From Bacteroidota bacterium (lineage in GTDB: Bacteria > Bacteroidota > Bacteroidia > Bacteroidales > Tannerellaceae): a stretch of 64,000 bases of DNA. The notes below the pieces were generated by a model. The model was not told where the DNA came from, did not search any database, and saw only the letters and a list, made by a program, of their open reading frames with translations. The translations under genes and the position numbers were made by a program. Shown piece after piece: positions 27,401 to 36,054 of this stretch (position 1 is its first letter; the number at the start of each line of letters is the position of its first letter). The stretch covers positions 1-64,000 of the forward strand of contig JAEYVY010000003.1 in assembly GCA_023429375.1 (NCBI GenBank), written 5' to 3'.

Positions 27401-28394
27401 CCCGGAATCAGAACGTGAAAAGATATTTGCGCCATTTTACCGTTTAGACGAATCACTTCATAAGGAAGGTAGCGGTATTGGACTGGCATTGTCGCGCACG
27501 CTGGCAGACTTTCATCAAGGAACTTTGACTTGTACGGAGACCGCTGATGGTATGAATTGTTTTACGTTGACGCTTCCTGTTCATCGCATTCAGGATGAGT
27601 CTATTACAGCAGATACAATAAGGACAGAAGTCAAGGAAACCGGCAAACCGGCTATCTTAATTGTAGAAGATCAGGATGAGATGCGCAGCTTTATTGCCAA
27701 GGAGATGCGTGCACTATATACTGTCTTGGAGGCAGCTGACGGGAAAGAAGCATTAGAGATATTGGCAAAAAGGGCGGTAAATCTCATTATAAGCGATGTA
27801 ATGATGCCTAATATGGACGGTTTTGAGCTATGTAATGCTGTAAAAAACGATGTAAATTACAGTCATATACCGTTTATTTTACTCACAGCGCAACATAACT
27901 TACAATCTCACCTTAAAGGGTTGAATCAAGGGGCAGATGCGTATATGGAAAAGCCTTTTTCAATAGATTTACTACTGGCTCAAACCGATAATTTGTTAAG
28001 GAATCGCGAGTTGTTGAATAAAGCCTATAAAGAAAAGCCGCTAACGGAGGTATCAGAATTGTCTACATCGCCGGCTGATGACATATTCCTGAAGAATCTG
28101 ACTACGTGCATAGAAAAGAATATTACAAACCAGCATTTAGGGGTGGAAATGCTTGCTTCAGAGTTAGGAATGAGCACATCAGGGCTATATAGAAAGGTGA
28201 AAGGCATATCAGGAATACCACCGGTAGAGTTTATTAAGATTGCACGACTAAAGAAAGCTGTTCGTTTAATGCAGGAAGGAGAAACGAGGATGAATGAAAT
28301 CGCATTTAAGTGTGGTTTTTCGTCGCCTTCTTATTTTTCTACTAGTTTTTTAAAGCAATACGGGAAAACTCCTTCTGAATTCCTTAAAAAATGA
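24477..28394 (+). CDS. Hybrid two-component system sensor/regulator (HTCS)
   Basis: 1305 residues. The order is a signal peptide; two seven-bladed propellers built from Reg_prop repeats (many copies of the GFMWFGTEDGLNRFD type); a Y_Y_Y domain; a membrane helix at about 762-785; a HisKA domain with phospho-accepting His825 (THEIRTPL); an HATPase_c domain (LLSNAVKYA, GSGIGLALSRTL); a receiver domain with Asp1107 (SDVMMPNMDG); and a C-terminal AraC-type DNA-binding domain. In Bacteroidetes such proteins sense glycan fragments in the periplasm and activate a nearby polysaccharide locus. No SusC/SusD or glycosidase genes are adjacent here. Confidence 0.95.
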   Translation: MNIKVLLSFLLVFLFFLKAEGYTDNRYFRHYNNKHGLSHNTVYAALQDKRGFMWFGTEDGLNRFDGHTFKVYRYTSSTNNCIPNNFIISIFEDSNERIWVCTKRGVCYYDFATDTFHPFRLDPKQDNIDYFHQVKEDAQHKLWFINSNQIVRYNPEDKSFKEYSASTYFHPNRITMTEDGTPLLTDGNALYEYNKQTDSFTRTSILTAQEVKDQIHIDVICQIPDAGVLIGTDKVGLKFYNYRTQTTETIISDTQIRDICPFNKHTYWIASESGIYIYDILDKSVVNFRKSLTNEYALADNAIYSLTKDREGGMWAGSFFGGVSYLPKQYTPFSYFIGGKTHTDMPGNAVREICPDKYGMIWLGTEDNGINRYNPATGEIVNFSYNNPNRPLSATNIHGLLAIGDKLWVGTYNKGIDVLDIPSGKIVKRYTRENTDGGLSSDFIVCFYATRSGVLFVGTSSGISVYDDTNNKFNRWKDIHSLVRQIFEDRNGNLWAVTANGIYHYETQSDELHHYTYVDSDPKSLGDNNTTSVFEDSKGRIWISTVNGLSLYNKEDDSFSRITTEYGLPSNIIYRIVEDENGYFWLSTANGLVRFHPETHAIRVFSYTDGLHEAQFNYSSSYQAPDGTIYMGTISGMIAFNPSRFKEDEYVPPVFITGVNVPDSKSNKYKSIPAEALEILKLPYDAATFSLSFVALSYTSPEAIRYAYKLENIDKDWIYMDGNKDVTFANLSPGKYTFKVKSTNSTGKWEENEYTLPIIITPPFWLTGWAFMVYLLVAGSLVFLFYNYKKRRLEEKHKLDQERFESRKEKELYDAKIQFFTFITHEIRTPLTLIKAPLEKIIQSGDGSAETKENLETIDRNTTRLLNLSNQLLDFRKTESKGFKLNYIETDILVWIKTVLQSFLTVMKLKNKEFTSSMPDKRLTALIDREAVSKIISNLLSNAVKYADKQISLSVEINEKDNTFSIRVISDGNLIPESEREKIFAPFYRLDESLHKEGSGIGLALSRTLADFHQGTLTCTETADGMNCFTLTLPVHRIQDESITADTIRTEVKETGKPAILIVEDQDEMRSFIAKEMRALYTVLEAADGKEALEILAKRAVNLIISDVMMPNMDGFELCNAVKNDVNYSHIPFILLTAQHNLQSHLKGLNQGADAYMEKPFSIDLLLAQTDNLLRNRELLNKAYKEKPLTEVSELSTSPADDIFLKNLTTCIEKNITNQHLGVEMLASELGMSTSGLYRKVKGISGIPPVEFIKIARLKKAVRLMQEGETRMNEIAFKCGFSSPSYFSTSFLKQYGKTPSEFLKK

Positions 28395-29424
28395 CCTCAT
28401 TTATCCTATAACTTACTCATTTTCACCTTTATTTTACGATTAAAACCTAAAAAAATGATGAGTCTGAAGGTTTTATAGCATCCAAAACTACGCGTTGTAT
28501 AAATCTAGTTGGTCAAAATTTTTATTACGTTCATTTTTGCTTTTAAACACGTATTTTTGCGTGCTATTCAGCGAAAAACGATCCATTTTTAGCGTATTTA
28601 AGACATTGATATTCAAATCTTCATCATTTATAGCCAAGCTAGATAAATTCTGTTTTAGAATAGTCTAAAATAAGCGATAAACCATCTTTTTACCCTCAAA
28701 TCCTTGCGATATTTTTATTTTTTCGAGTAATAGGTCACAAATATTCCAATCTGAGAAAGTTTTAGGAACTTTTATACGAACATTTACATATGTAGTATAC
28801 CAAAATCTCTTCTTTACCCATTTCGTATTTACAATTCTACCTCAAGAAGAAAAGTCAAGTTAGATGAAAAGTAAAAACAGATACATATGTTTACAGCGCA
28901 TAGATAATTTAGAGTTTACAATAATATAATTTACATACATAAATAGACGTGATTGAAACATATGTAATATAAATTACACACATGTACACATAAATAAACA
29001 TAAGAGAGTCGTATGAAACATTTGTGTAGTTTACAGTATTATTCACATGTGTTAATTTTATCAAGTTGGTTTAACACTTTAAATAATGATCATTCATCTA
29101 TGCTTATACGCTATATACCAATAAGTTATGTATATATATCGAAGTAATACTTCACTTCAATAAGGCGAAATACACCTTATAACTCAATATTCATTTATAT
29201 ATTGATGGTTTAAGGATATAACAACCTATTATATAAGAGTTAATTACGCAAAATACATGAAACAATACTTCTAGACCTTATATTCACATATTACATCTGT
29301 ATTCGCAGTTTACGTAAATAAACGAAACATATGTAACGCCCTCTGTTTACATCAGTAGTTATATAAACTGTTTATCGATATAAAATTAAATTCACATATA
29401 TAACACCAGTTCAATTCTTTTATT
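28395..29424. other. Gene-free A+T-rich kilobase with repeated ACATATGT palindromes
   Basis: No plausible reading frame is seen. A weak hairpin after the HTCS stop (TAAAACCT 28441-28448, AGGTTTTA 28468-28475) may terminate it. The palindrome ACATATGT occurs four times (28786-28793, 28883-28890, 28958-28965, 29327-29334). Related forms include GAAACATTTGTG near 29016, ACACATGTAC near 28976 and CACATGTG near 29045. Three copies sit in GAAACAtaTGTa-type contexts. The XRE regulator gene lies just downstream, so these may be its operators. Confidence 0.6.
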
Positions 29425-29432
29425 TATATTTG
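29425..29432 (+). promoter_or_regulatory. Bacteroidetes -7 box for the XRE regulator
   Basis: TATATTTG matches TAnnTTTG, 45 bases upstream of the start codon. Confidence 0.55.
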
Positions 29433-29476
29433 TAACATCTCTTTAATTAGATACATTATTAAACTTTCAAGCATAA

Positions 29477-29938
29477 ATGAAAGAGCGTATATTAAAAGTA
29501 ATGGAGAAAGAAGGGCTTACTCCATCTAAGTTCGCAGAAACAATAGGCATCCAAAGGTCTGCCATGTCTCATATTATTTCAGGTAGAAATAATCCCAGCC
29601 TTGATGTGTTTATGAAAATCTTAGAGAAGTTCACTTACATCGATTCCGACTGGCTTCTTTTCGGAAAAGGTGAAATGATGAAAACCCCAACAAGTAAGTC
29701 AAGCATTTCTCAGCCCGATTTATTCGCAAATACGAGCGTAATTCCGCCCGTTGTACGGGTTGATTCTGAATATCGCAGGGAAAATAGGGTTAATGAAGCT
29801 GAAAATACACCTAAACAAACAGAAAAAGAGGTAGTTATACGCACTGAAGTTGTAGCTAAGAAAATTAGCAAAATAGTAATTTTCTATGGGGATGACACCT
29901 ACGAGACATTTATTCCCGAAAAAGGCAAGAAAGAATAA
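29477..29938 (+). CDS. XRE-family transcriptional regulator
   Basis: 153 residues. The N-terminal HTH_3 domain is clear: LTPSKFAETIGIQRSAMSHIISGRNNPSLDVFMKIL. The middle is a Ser/Pro/Glu-rich linker, and the C-terminus has a short conserved KKISKIVIFYGDDTYETFIP segment seen in Bacteroidales homologues. It lies 64 bases before pyrK with a separate consensus box between. Its target is unknown; the palindromes upstream make autoregulation plausible. Confidence 0.8.
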   Translation: MKERILKVMEKEGLTPSKFAETIGIQRSAMSHIISGRNNPSLDVFMKILEKFTYIDSDWLLFGKGEMMKTPTSKSSISQPDLFANTSVIPPVVRVDSEYRRENRVNEAENTPKQTEKEVVIRTEVVAKKISKIVIFYGDDTYETFIPEKGKKE

Positions 29939-29969
29939 GCCCAAATTTCCCCCATCAATCATATTCATG

Positions 29970-29977
29970 TATCTTTG
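29970..29977 (+). promoter_or_regulatory. Bacteroidetes -7 box for pyrK-pyrD
   Basis: TATCTTTG matches TAnnTTTG, 25 bases upstream of the pyrK start. Confidence 0.6.
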
Positions 29978-30002
29978 TATAAATATTGAGTAATCCTTTT
30001 AT

Positions 30003-30779
30003 ATGAAGAAGTACATCATGGATATGAAGGTAACGGAGAATATTCGCCTTCATCAAAATTATTGCCTTCTTAAATTAACGCCGGAAGAAATTCTACCAGA
30101 GATGTTACCCGGACAATTCGTAGAAGTAAAAGTAGATAATGCAACCACTTTTCTACGTAGGCCTATTTCTATTAATTTTATAGACCGCTCGAAAAATGAA
30201 CTTTGGTTGCTGATACAAATTGTGGGTGATGGCACATTAAGCATGTCAAACTTGCAAAAAGGTGATGTGGTTAATATCATATTACCTTTAGGAAATAGTT
30301 TTACGATTCCTCAGGAAGAAGCCGGTCAGGAACTGCTTTTAATTGGAGGTGGCGTGGGGACTGCTCCTATGCTATATCTTGGGCATCATCTGAAACAACT
30401 TGGATTTAATCCTTCCTTTCTATTAGGTGCTCGCTCAGGAAAAGACCTTTTGCAACTTGAAGAATTTGAAGCACTTGGAACAGTTTATTGCACAACAGAA
30501 GATGGTTCATACGGTGAGAAAGGATATGTTACCAATCACTCCATACTTAAAAATAAGCGTTTTGAGCGCATTTATACCTGCGGGCCTAAGCCTATGATGA
30601 TGGCTGTAGCGAAAATGGCTCACGAAGCTTCTATTGAATGCGAGGTATCTCTTGAAAATACAATGGCTTGTGGTATAGGAGCCTGTCTATGTTGTGTGGA
30701 GAAAACCACAGAAGGGCATATTTGTGTATGTACAGAAGGACCTGTTTTTAATATCAAGAAACTGACATGGCAGAATTAA
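30003..30779 (+). CDS. pyrK: Dihydroorotate dehydrogenase B, electron-transfer subunit
   Basis: 258 residues. The ferredoxin-reductase-like FAD-binding part has FLRRPISINF; the nucleotide-binding part has LLIGGGVGTAPMLYL; and the C-terminal [2Fe-2S] loop holds the cysteine cluster in MACGIGACLCCVEK with a further CVC. PyrK passes electrons from dihydroorotate oxidation in PyrD to NAD+. Its end overlaps pyrD by 13 bases, the normal arrangement for this heterotetramer. Confidence 0.95.
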   Translation: MKKYIMDMKVTENIRLHQNYCLLKLTPEEILPEMLPGQFVEVKVDNATTFLRRPISINFIDRSKNELWLLIQIVGDGTLSMSNLQKGDVVNIILPLGNSFTIPQEEAGQELLLIGGGVGTAPMLYLGHHLKQLGFNPSFLLGARSGKDLLQLEEFEALGTVYCTTEDGSYGEKGYVTNHSILKNKRFERIYTCGPKPMMMAVAKMAHEASIECEVSLENTMACGIGACLCCVEKTTEGHICVCTEGPVFNIKKLTWQN

Positions 30780-31678
30780 ACGTAAATATTGGCAATTTGC
30801 AGCTAAAGAATCCCGTAATGACTGCATCGGGTACTTTCGGCTATGGACTGGAATATACAGATTTTATGGATATCAACCGTTTAGGTGGTATATTCGTAAA
30901 GGGCACGACAGTTGAACACAGAGAAGGCAATGCTTATCCTAGAATGGCTGAAACCCCGTCAGGTATGCTGAATGCAGTTGGCCTTCAAAATAAAGGTGCT
31001 CAATATTTTGCCAATCATATTTATCCGTCTATTAAAGATTTTGATACACATATGATTGTCAACGTCAGCGGATCGACGCTTGAATCGTATATCGAATGTG
31101 CCGAGATTATTGCTCAATTGGATCGTATTCCGGCAATCGAATTAAACATCTCCTGCCCAAATGTAAAAGAAGGTGGCATGGCATTTGGTGTTACTTGTCA
31201 AGGCGCAGCATCTGTTGTTAAAGCTGTTAGAAAAGTATATCCTAAAACACTGATTGTCAAACTGTCGCCAAATGTAACAGACATTACAGAGATAGCTCGC
31301 GCCGTAGAAGCCGAAGGAGCGGATGCTGTATCCTTAATAAATACCCTTTTGGGAATGGCGGTAGACGTGGAAAAGAGACGCCCTGTGCTATCAACTGTAA
31401 CGGGTGGACTATCTGGTCCATGTGTTAAGCCAATCGCTGTCAGAATGGTCTGGCAGACGTATAACGCGGTAAATATCCCTATTATTGGTATGGGAGGTAT
31501 TTCCAATTGGAAAGATGCTGTTGAGTTTATGTTGGCTGGTGCTACTGCCATACAAATCGGTACGTATAATTTTATCGATCCGGCTGTCTCAATCAAGGTT
31601 ATTGATGGAATCAACGAGTATTGTGACCGTCACGGCTTTAAATCCGTATCCGAACTGACCGGAGCTTTACTCAAATAA
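30767..31678 (+). CDS. pyrD: Dihydroorotate dehydrogenase B, catalytic subunit
   Basis: 303 residues with a TIM-barrel flavoprotein of class 1B: NPVMTASGTFGYGLEY at the FMN site, NISCPNVKEGG with the catalytic cysteine expected in the same region, VKLSPNVTDI, and IIGMGGISNWKDAVEFMLAGA near the C-terminus. Fourth step of pyrimidine synthesis. It is paired with pyrK and followed by a strong terminator. Confidence 0.95.
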   Translation: MAELNVNIGNLQLKNPVMTASGTFGYGLEYTDFMDINRLGGIFVKGTTVEHREGNAYPRMAETPSGMLNAVGLQNKGAQYFANHIYPSIKDFDTHMIVNVSGSTLESYIECAEIIAQLDRIPAIELNISCPNVKEGGMAFGVTCQGAASVVKAVRKVYPKTLIVKLSPNVTDITEIARAVEAEGADAVSLINTLLGMAVDVEKRRPVLSTVTGGLSGPCVKPIAVRMVWQTYNAVNIPIIGMGGISNWKDAVEFMLAGATAIQIGTYNFIDPAVSIKVIDGINEYCDRHGFKSVSELTGALLK

Positions 31679-31696
31679 AGAAAAGGATCTTTTAAA

Positions 31697-31727
31697 AAAG
31701 CCTTAGGATTTTTATTCTAAGGCTTTT
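31697..31727 (+). terminator. Terminator after pyrD
   Basis: AAAGCCTTAG and CTAAGGCTTT form a strong stem followed by TTTTTTG, about 20 bases after the pyrD stop. Confidence 0.9.
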
Positions 31728-31900
31728 TTGTTTTTCGAGTAGTGGTTTTTCCAATATTGAATGTCTACTATTTGAAGATTATAACAATCAATTGTATGAG
31801 GTTTAATAATTTGGGTATTTCTATTTTTTTCATCCACTAGTTGGGCTGGAGTAAAAGAAAGTTTGGAATCGTTACCAAAGAGAAAATAGCAGGAGTTTAA

Positions 31901-32391
31901 TCTTGCCGGGGGAGACTGAATGGGAACTGTTATTTTGAAGTGGAACCGTCATATTCGTATATATTTAATTCCCGATTTGGAATGACTGGAGGGTTAAATA
32001 TGGTATATGGTGCTGCGGATGGTGATTTTTTAAATGAATTGACGAACGAATATGAAACAAGGATTTTGGATATCAAGACCATCCTACTGCGTCCTGCATT
32101 CCGATTTAGGGTCCCGTTAGTTAGGCAGAACGAAACAGATATTTTTGTCTTGAATATTGAGTCCGGTATATATCTGCCTCTAAGCAGCGAAAAGCGTAAA
32201 TCCAATATTCTTGTCGAACATTTGAGTAAAAAAGAATAGATTGGATGTACACCAGCCTGAAGACATATGGAACACACTATATCTCTGTCCGATATTTCTT
32301 TCTATTGGCTATTATGACTGATTTCAGTCATCAAGTAGACAAATACAGATTAACCCACACCGGATTTATTCAAATCGGGTACGCTTTTTAA
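31901..32391 (+). pseudogene. Decayed outer-membrane beta-barrel protein, C-terminal remnant
   Basis: One frame (31901-32239) reads GNCYFEVEPSYSYIFNSRFG and on through alternating beta strands to a stop. Another frame (from about 32239 to 32391) continues with YGTHYISVRYFFLLAI and ends in HTGFIQIGYAF, a typical outer-membrane-protein C-terminus with terminal Phe. A shift in frame separates them, the upstream side is closed by a TAA at 31898, and no signal peptide is found. I take it as the last third of a broken barrel-protein gene. Its product family is unknown. Confidence 0.6.
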
Positions 32392-32408
32392 TCAGAATTA
32401 ATGTGGAA

Positions 32409-32450
32409 ATTAAAAAGCCTAACACTGTAAAACAGTATCAGGCTTTTTAA
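32409..32450 (-). terminator. Terminator after tRNA-Arg
   Basis: ATTAAAAAGCCT pairs with AGGCTTTTTAAT, with inner arms ACTG/CAGT. It lies directly downstream of the minus-strand tRNA and may also stop plus-strand transcription. Confidence 0.85.
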
Positions 32451-32527
32451 TGGTGATCAGGCTGGGATTCGAACCCAGGACCCACAGCTTAGAAGGCTGT
32501 TGCTCTATCCAGCTGAGCTACCCGACC
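32451..32527 (-). tRNA. tRNA-Arg (anticodon UCU)
   Basis: The minus strand folds as a full cloverleaf: acceptor GGTCGGG with CCTGATC, a D-arm TAGCTCAGCTGGATAGAGC, an anticodon arm CAGCC-TTCTAAG-CTG with TCT at the anticodon, a T-arm with GGTTCGAATCC, and an encoded CCA at 32451-32453. It reads AGA/AGG codons. A consensus -7 box lies 18 bases upstream. Confidence 0.97.
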
Positions 32528-32544
32528 GTCCTTGAATTGTGGTG

Positions 32545-32552
32545 CAAAGGTA
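32545..32552 (-). promoter_or_regulatory. Promoter of tRNA-Arg
   Basis: The minus strand reads TACCTTTG, matching TAnnTTTG, 18-25 bases before the tRNA 5' end. Confidence 0.65.
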
Positions 32553-32593
32553 AATCTTTTATTTAAAATCAGCAAACGTTAAACTCATTTTTT

Positions 32594-34957
32594 TTAAAAA
32601 GGATAACCAACTGCAAAATGCCAGGCGAAGTCTCTTCCAAAATTAGGTTTGCCAATTGCCCACTTATCCGAACCCTTTCTTTGTGGGTCATAGGCTTTTA
32701 ACCCTGTGTCGAATCGCAGAAGAAAGAAATCGAAGTCCAATCTCAAGCCCAATCCATACGAAAAAGCAATTTCTTTATAGAAACGAGAAAAATCAAAATT
32801 TCCGTTCTTTTGTTCTTCATACGGACGAATTGTCCATATATTCCCTGCATCAAGATAGGCCGCCAATTCAAATTTCCAAAACAATTTTGTACGATATTCC
32901 AGATTTGCATCCAGGCGGATGTCTCCTACCTGAGTAACGAAGCTAGACGAATCTTTTGACATACTACCAGGGCCTAAATCACGAACAGACCAACCTCTTA
33001 AACTATTGGCACCTCCGGCAAAATAACGGCGCTCAAACGGCAAACGTTTACTATTTGCGTAAGGCATTCCAAGGCCCATGCCTAAGTGAAACGCAATCTT
33101 GTTTCTATTATCTAAAACTAATCCCTTGCTTATATCCAGGTCGGTCTTTACGAATTGCTGATAATTTATCCCAAATAACTCATATTCACCATTTTCATTG
33201 GGAGTTGCACCTAACAGATTGGATAGGGCATATAGCGTATTTCCCGCAAATTCAACAGAGAAACGAAGTGAATGAGTGTTTCGCATCCGATTCTGCGGCG
33301 AATAGTTATTAAACGAATAATTATATCCTATACCCAGAATAAACTGGTCACTGTAATAATAACGCGCCGTAGTCTCCGGTAATAAGTTCAAGAAGGTAGA
33401 ATCGATAGTTGGCAATAATACATAATCCACATCAATGAGTTTGAATGTATGACGTGCTTGTGTATTTATACGATCTTGCCAAATATAGCTCCATCCACCT
33501 GAAAAGATATCTCGACTGTACTCCGGACGACGTTGTCTGTTATAACTTACATTTAATTGCGTTGTAGCCCTTAATTTACGCTTTAAATCAGCACTTATAA
33601 ATGGAAAAACAAAACGGGGAAACGACAAGGAGGTCTCTCCTCCTATTTCAAGATAATAATCAGAACCGGCACTTCCTTTTTGCCCGGCCAATGACTCAAA
33701 AGCACCACGAATTTTAGCTGAAAACACTTCAGAACCCCTAAATAAGTTTCTATGCTGATAGCTTAAACTGGTTGCAAAACCCAGGTCACCATACGAGTTG
33801 GTTCCTTCCAAATCCGCCCCAATCCCTTGAATCTTTGCAGGAGATGTATAAATGTAACTATTCAGTTTTAACGTATCGTTTTCTTCCACTTCGTCAAAAC
33901 GGATATTTACATTCCTCAGAGCTCTCAAGCCTGAAAAAGACGAATAAGTCGTTTCCACATCTTTTTCATCAAACAGTTGGCCTGGTGTGATATGTGTACT
34001 ATTATATAATACAGAGCGGCGTATGGGCTGCTTTTCACTTTTATAAAGGAATTTCAATCCTTTATAGTTTACCGTGTCGGTATATTCCGCCAAAGATTCT
34101 TCTGTTCGTTGCTGTAAGGCATCAAAGTTGTTAATAATATATACATCTTTGATATAATACTGCTTATGCTCCACCTCTTCCACATTTCCAGCAGTATCAA
34201 TCTTTCTGAACGGACGTAAATGCATATCCAATTCAACCCTATTTTTCTCAACGGTAGTATCAGCCTGATAGACAAGATAATCCCTATTAAAGCCATAATA
34301 TCCTTGTCTTCTCAGTAAGGAGGTAATGCGTTGCCTTTCCTTTTCTAACTGATCACGGTCAAATAAATGTCCTTCTTGTACGACTGCGGTATACTGATCC
34401 AAAGATGATTGAAATGGGGAGGTCAGCCAATGTCGTTTAGGTGGTGTCAGACGAGCAATACTGTCAATCTTGTTATCGTCCAGTTTCATAACATAATTGC
34501 TAATCAAAAACGGTTCACCGGTTTTGATATGATACGTTACAACGGCTTTCTTGTGTTTTGAAGTATCTATACTGCTATATATATCGGCGTAAAGGAATCC
34601 TTTATTAATTAGGTATTTTTTCAGTTCATTAGCTGATTGATCTACCAGCAGGGTATCTAGGATGACAGGAGCTTCACCAATCCTGCGTAATTGTTTATTA
34701 ATCCATTTACGTTCGTTATGGCCTGACCAGTTGTAGACATACAACTGCCATTTCATCAATCCGAATGCTTTAAAGTTCGGTTGCTGTCTTAGATATGCGT
34801 AAAAATCATGATTTTTCTTGTTGTCTCCTTCAATTTCAAACTTGACTTTATCCAGTAGATAATCACCGTCATTGACAAATTTTGTAGTGCTGCAGGATAC
34901 AAGCACAAAGAACAGCAAGCATAATTGAAATATACGTATGAAGAAAACTTTCATCAT
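32594..34957 (-). CDS. tamL: TamL-type Omp85 lipoprotein (translocation and assembly module)
   Basis: 787 residues. A lipoprotein signal (LLFFVLVSC) anchors the N-terminus. POTRA-like repeats occupy about 30-350, and a 16-strand Omp85 beta-barrel follows, with RRYFAGGANSLRGWSVRDLGP as the conserved barrel loop and a C-terminal HFAVGYPF ending in Phe. In Bacteroidetes TamL replaces TamA and works with a TamB-like protein in outer-membrane assembly or lipid transport; no tamB is adjacent. It is divergent from the rRNA methyltransferase with separate promoter boxes. Confidence 0.9.
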   Translation of the reverse strand: MMKVFFIRIFQLCLLFFVLVSCSTTKFVNDGDYLLDKVKFEIEGDNKKNHDFYAYLRQQPNFKAFGLMKWQLYVYNWSGHNERKWINKQLRRIGEAPVILDTLLVDQSANELKKYLINKGFLYADIYSSIDTSKHKKAVVTYHIKTGEPFLISNYVMKLDDNKIDSIARLTPPKRHWLTSPFQSSLDQYTAVVQEGHLFDRDQLEKERQRITSLLRRQGYYGFNRDYLVYQADTTVEKNRVELDMHLRPFRKIDTAGNVEEVEHKQYYIKDVYIINNFDALQQRTEESLAEYTDTVNYKGLKFLYKSEKQPIRRSVLYNSTHITPGQLFDEKDVETTYSSFSGLRALRNVNIRFDEVEENDTLKLNSYIYTSPAKIQGIGADLEGTNSYGDLGFATSLSYQHRNLFRGSEVFSAKIRGAFESLAGQKGSAGSDYYLEIGGETSLSFPRFVFPFISADLKRKLRATTQLNVSYNRQRRPEYSRDIFSGGWSYIWQDRINTQARHTFKLIDVDYVLLPTIDSTFLNLLPETTARYYYSDQFILGIGYNYSFNNYSPQNRMRNTHSLRFSVEFAGNTLYALSNLLGATPNENGEYELFGINYQQFVKTDLDISKGLVLDNRNKIAFHLGMGLGMPYANSKRLPFERRYFAGGANSLRGWSVRDLGPGSMSKDSSSFVTQVGDIRLDANLEYRTKLFWKFELAAYLDAGNIWTIRPYEEQKNGNFDFSRFYKEIAFSYGLGLRLDFDFFLLRFDTGLKAYDPQRKGSDKWAIGKPNFGRDFAWHFAVGYPF

Positions 34958-34972
34958 TTATCCTATTTAGGG

Positions 34973-34980
34973 CAAATTTA
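34973..34980 (-). promoter_or_regulatory. Bacteroidetes -7 box for tamL
   Basis: The minus strand reads TAAATTTG, 16-23 bases upstream of the tamL start. Confidence 0.6.
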
Positions 34981-35002
34981 CTGGATTTAAAACAATTTCC
35001 TG

Positions 35003-35010
35003 TATTTTTG
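35003..35010 (+). promoter_or_regulatory. Bacteroidetes -7 box for the RNA methyltransferase
   Basis: TATTTTTG matches TAnnTTTG, 22 bases upstream of the start codon and back to back with the tamL promoter. Confidence 0.6.
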
Positions 35011-35032
35011 CTTTGTAAAAAGACGATAGCAA

Positions 35033-35782
35033 ATGCTCAGTAAAGCAAAAACTAAATACATACGCTCTTTAGAGCTTAAAAAATTCAGAAATGAATACAA
35101 AACCTTCGTGGCCGAAGGCAATAAACTTGTCTCAGACATGCTTCCCTACTTTGACTGCGAACTGCTGCTTGCAAGGCCTTCTTGGATGGCTACACAAGGA
35201 GATATTCCAGCAAAAGAATTGTTGGTAGCAGACGATGGAGATATCGAGAAAGCAAGTTTTCTAAAATCACCTCAAGATGTCATTGCCGTCTTTCGTCAAC
35301 CGGTGTATCCGCTTGAGGATGTTGACCCTGAAACAAATCTGGTTATAGCGTTAGATGGTGTGCAAGACCCTGGAAACCTAGGAACAATCATTCGTCTGGC
35401 CGATTGGTTTGGCATTGAGCATATTATATGCAGCCTCGATACCGTAGATGTTTTCAATCCGAAAACAGTACAAGCAACCATGGGTGCCTTAGCACGCGTA
35501 AAGGTGCATTATACCGATTTAAATGCCTATCTGGCCAAACAAAACACGCATGTATATGGTACTTTCTTAGAAGGAGACAACCTTTATTCTATGGAGCTGA
35601 GCCCAACAGGTATCCTTGTCATGGGAAGCGAAGGAAATGGTATAAGAAACGAAAATAAACCATTCATCACCGAGAAAGTATTTATACCAAACTATCCTGC
35701 TGATCAAGTTACAAGTGAGTCCCTAAATGTAGCCATTGCTACAGCTATCGTTTGCAGTGAATTCAGGCGGAGGCAGCTCTAA
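35033..35782 (+). CDS. SpoU/TrmH-family RNA 2'-O-methyltransferase
   Basis: 249 residues. An N-terminal L30e-like RNA-binding part (about 1-90) precedes the SPOUT knot domain with its three motifs: LVIALDGVQDPGNLGTIIRLA, VMGSEGNGI and SLNVAIATAI. Such enzymes methylate ribose in 23S rRNA or tRNA. The exact target cannot be assigned from sequence. Single gene, convergent with the ileS operon's last gene. Confidence 0.9.
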   Translation: MLSKAKTKYIRSLELKKFRNEYKTFVAEGNKLVSDMLPYFDCELLLARPSWMATQGDIPAKELLVADDGDIEKASFLKSPQDVIAVFRQPVYPLEDVDPETNLVIALDGVQDPGNLGTIIRLADWFGIEHIICSLDTVDVFNPKTVQATMGALARVKVHYTDLNAYLAKQNTHVYGTFLEGDNLYSMELSPTGILVMGSEGNGIRNENKPFITEKVFIPNYPADQVTSESLNVAIATAIVCSEFRRRQL

Positions 35783-35786
35783 TTAG

Positions 35787-36047
35787 TCAACGTAACTGAT
35801 TGATTACTACCCTACCCCCTAGATAAACACAATCAGTCACCCCAGAAATTTCCAATTCTTCCAAAGAATTAATTTGGCCAGTCATATCCTCAGTAGCAGG
35901 ATAAACTACGCCATCAGCGAACTCTGTATCTGCCAGTTCTTCCTTTAGCGGGAATACTCCTACAAGCAGATTATTATCATCGAGCTCCATATAATGAAGA
36001 GGTAATAATTGCTTCCAAAAGATATAATGAGCAGCAATTCTGCGCAT
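35787..36047 (-). CDS. Conserved Bacteroidales hypothetical protein
   Basis: 86 residues. I recognise no named domain; the look is mixed alpha/beta with FPLKEELADTEFADGVVYPA in the middle and a C-terminal strand CVYLGGRVVINQLR. No signal peptide is seen. It is seven bases downstream of the DUF4296 gene and is the last gene of the ileS-lspA operon. Confidence 0.65.
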   Translation of the reverse strand: MRRIAAHYIFWKQLLPLHYMELDDNNLLVGVFPLKEELADTEFADGVVYPATEDMTGQINSLEELEISGVTDCVYLGGRVVINQLR

Positions 36048-36054
36048 GATAAGT

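Noticed and set aside
31940..32239. Short intact gene starting at the GTG at 31940
   Set aside because: The homology-like strands extend both upstream of the GTG and, in another frame, downstream of the stop, which fits a pseudogene better.
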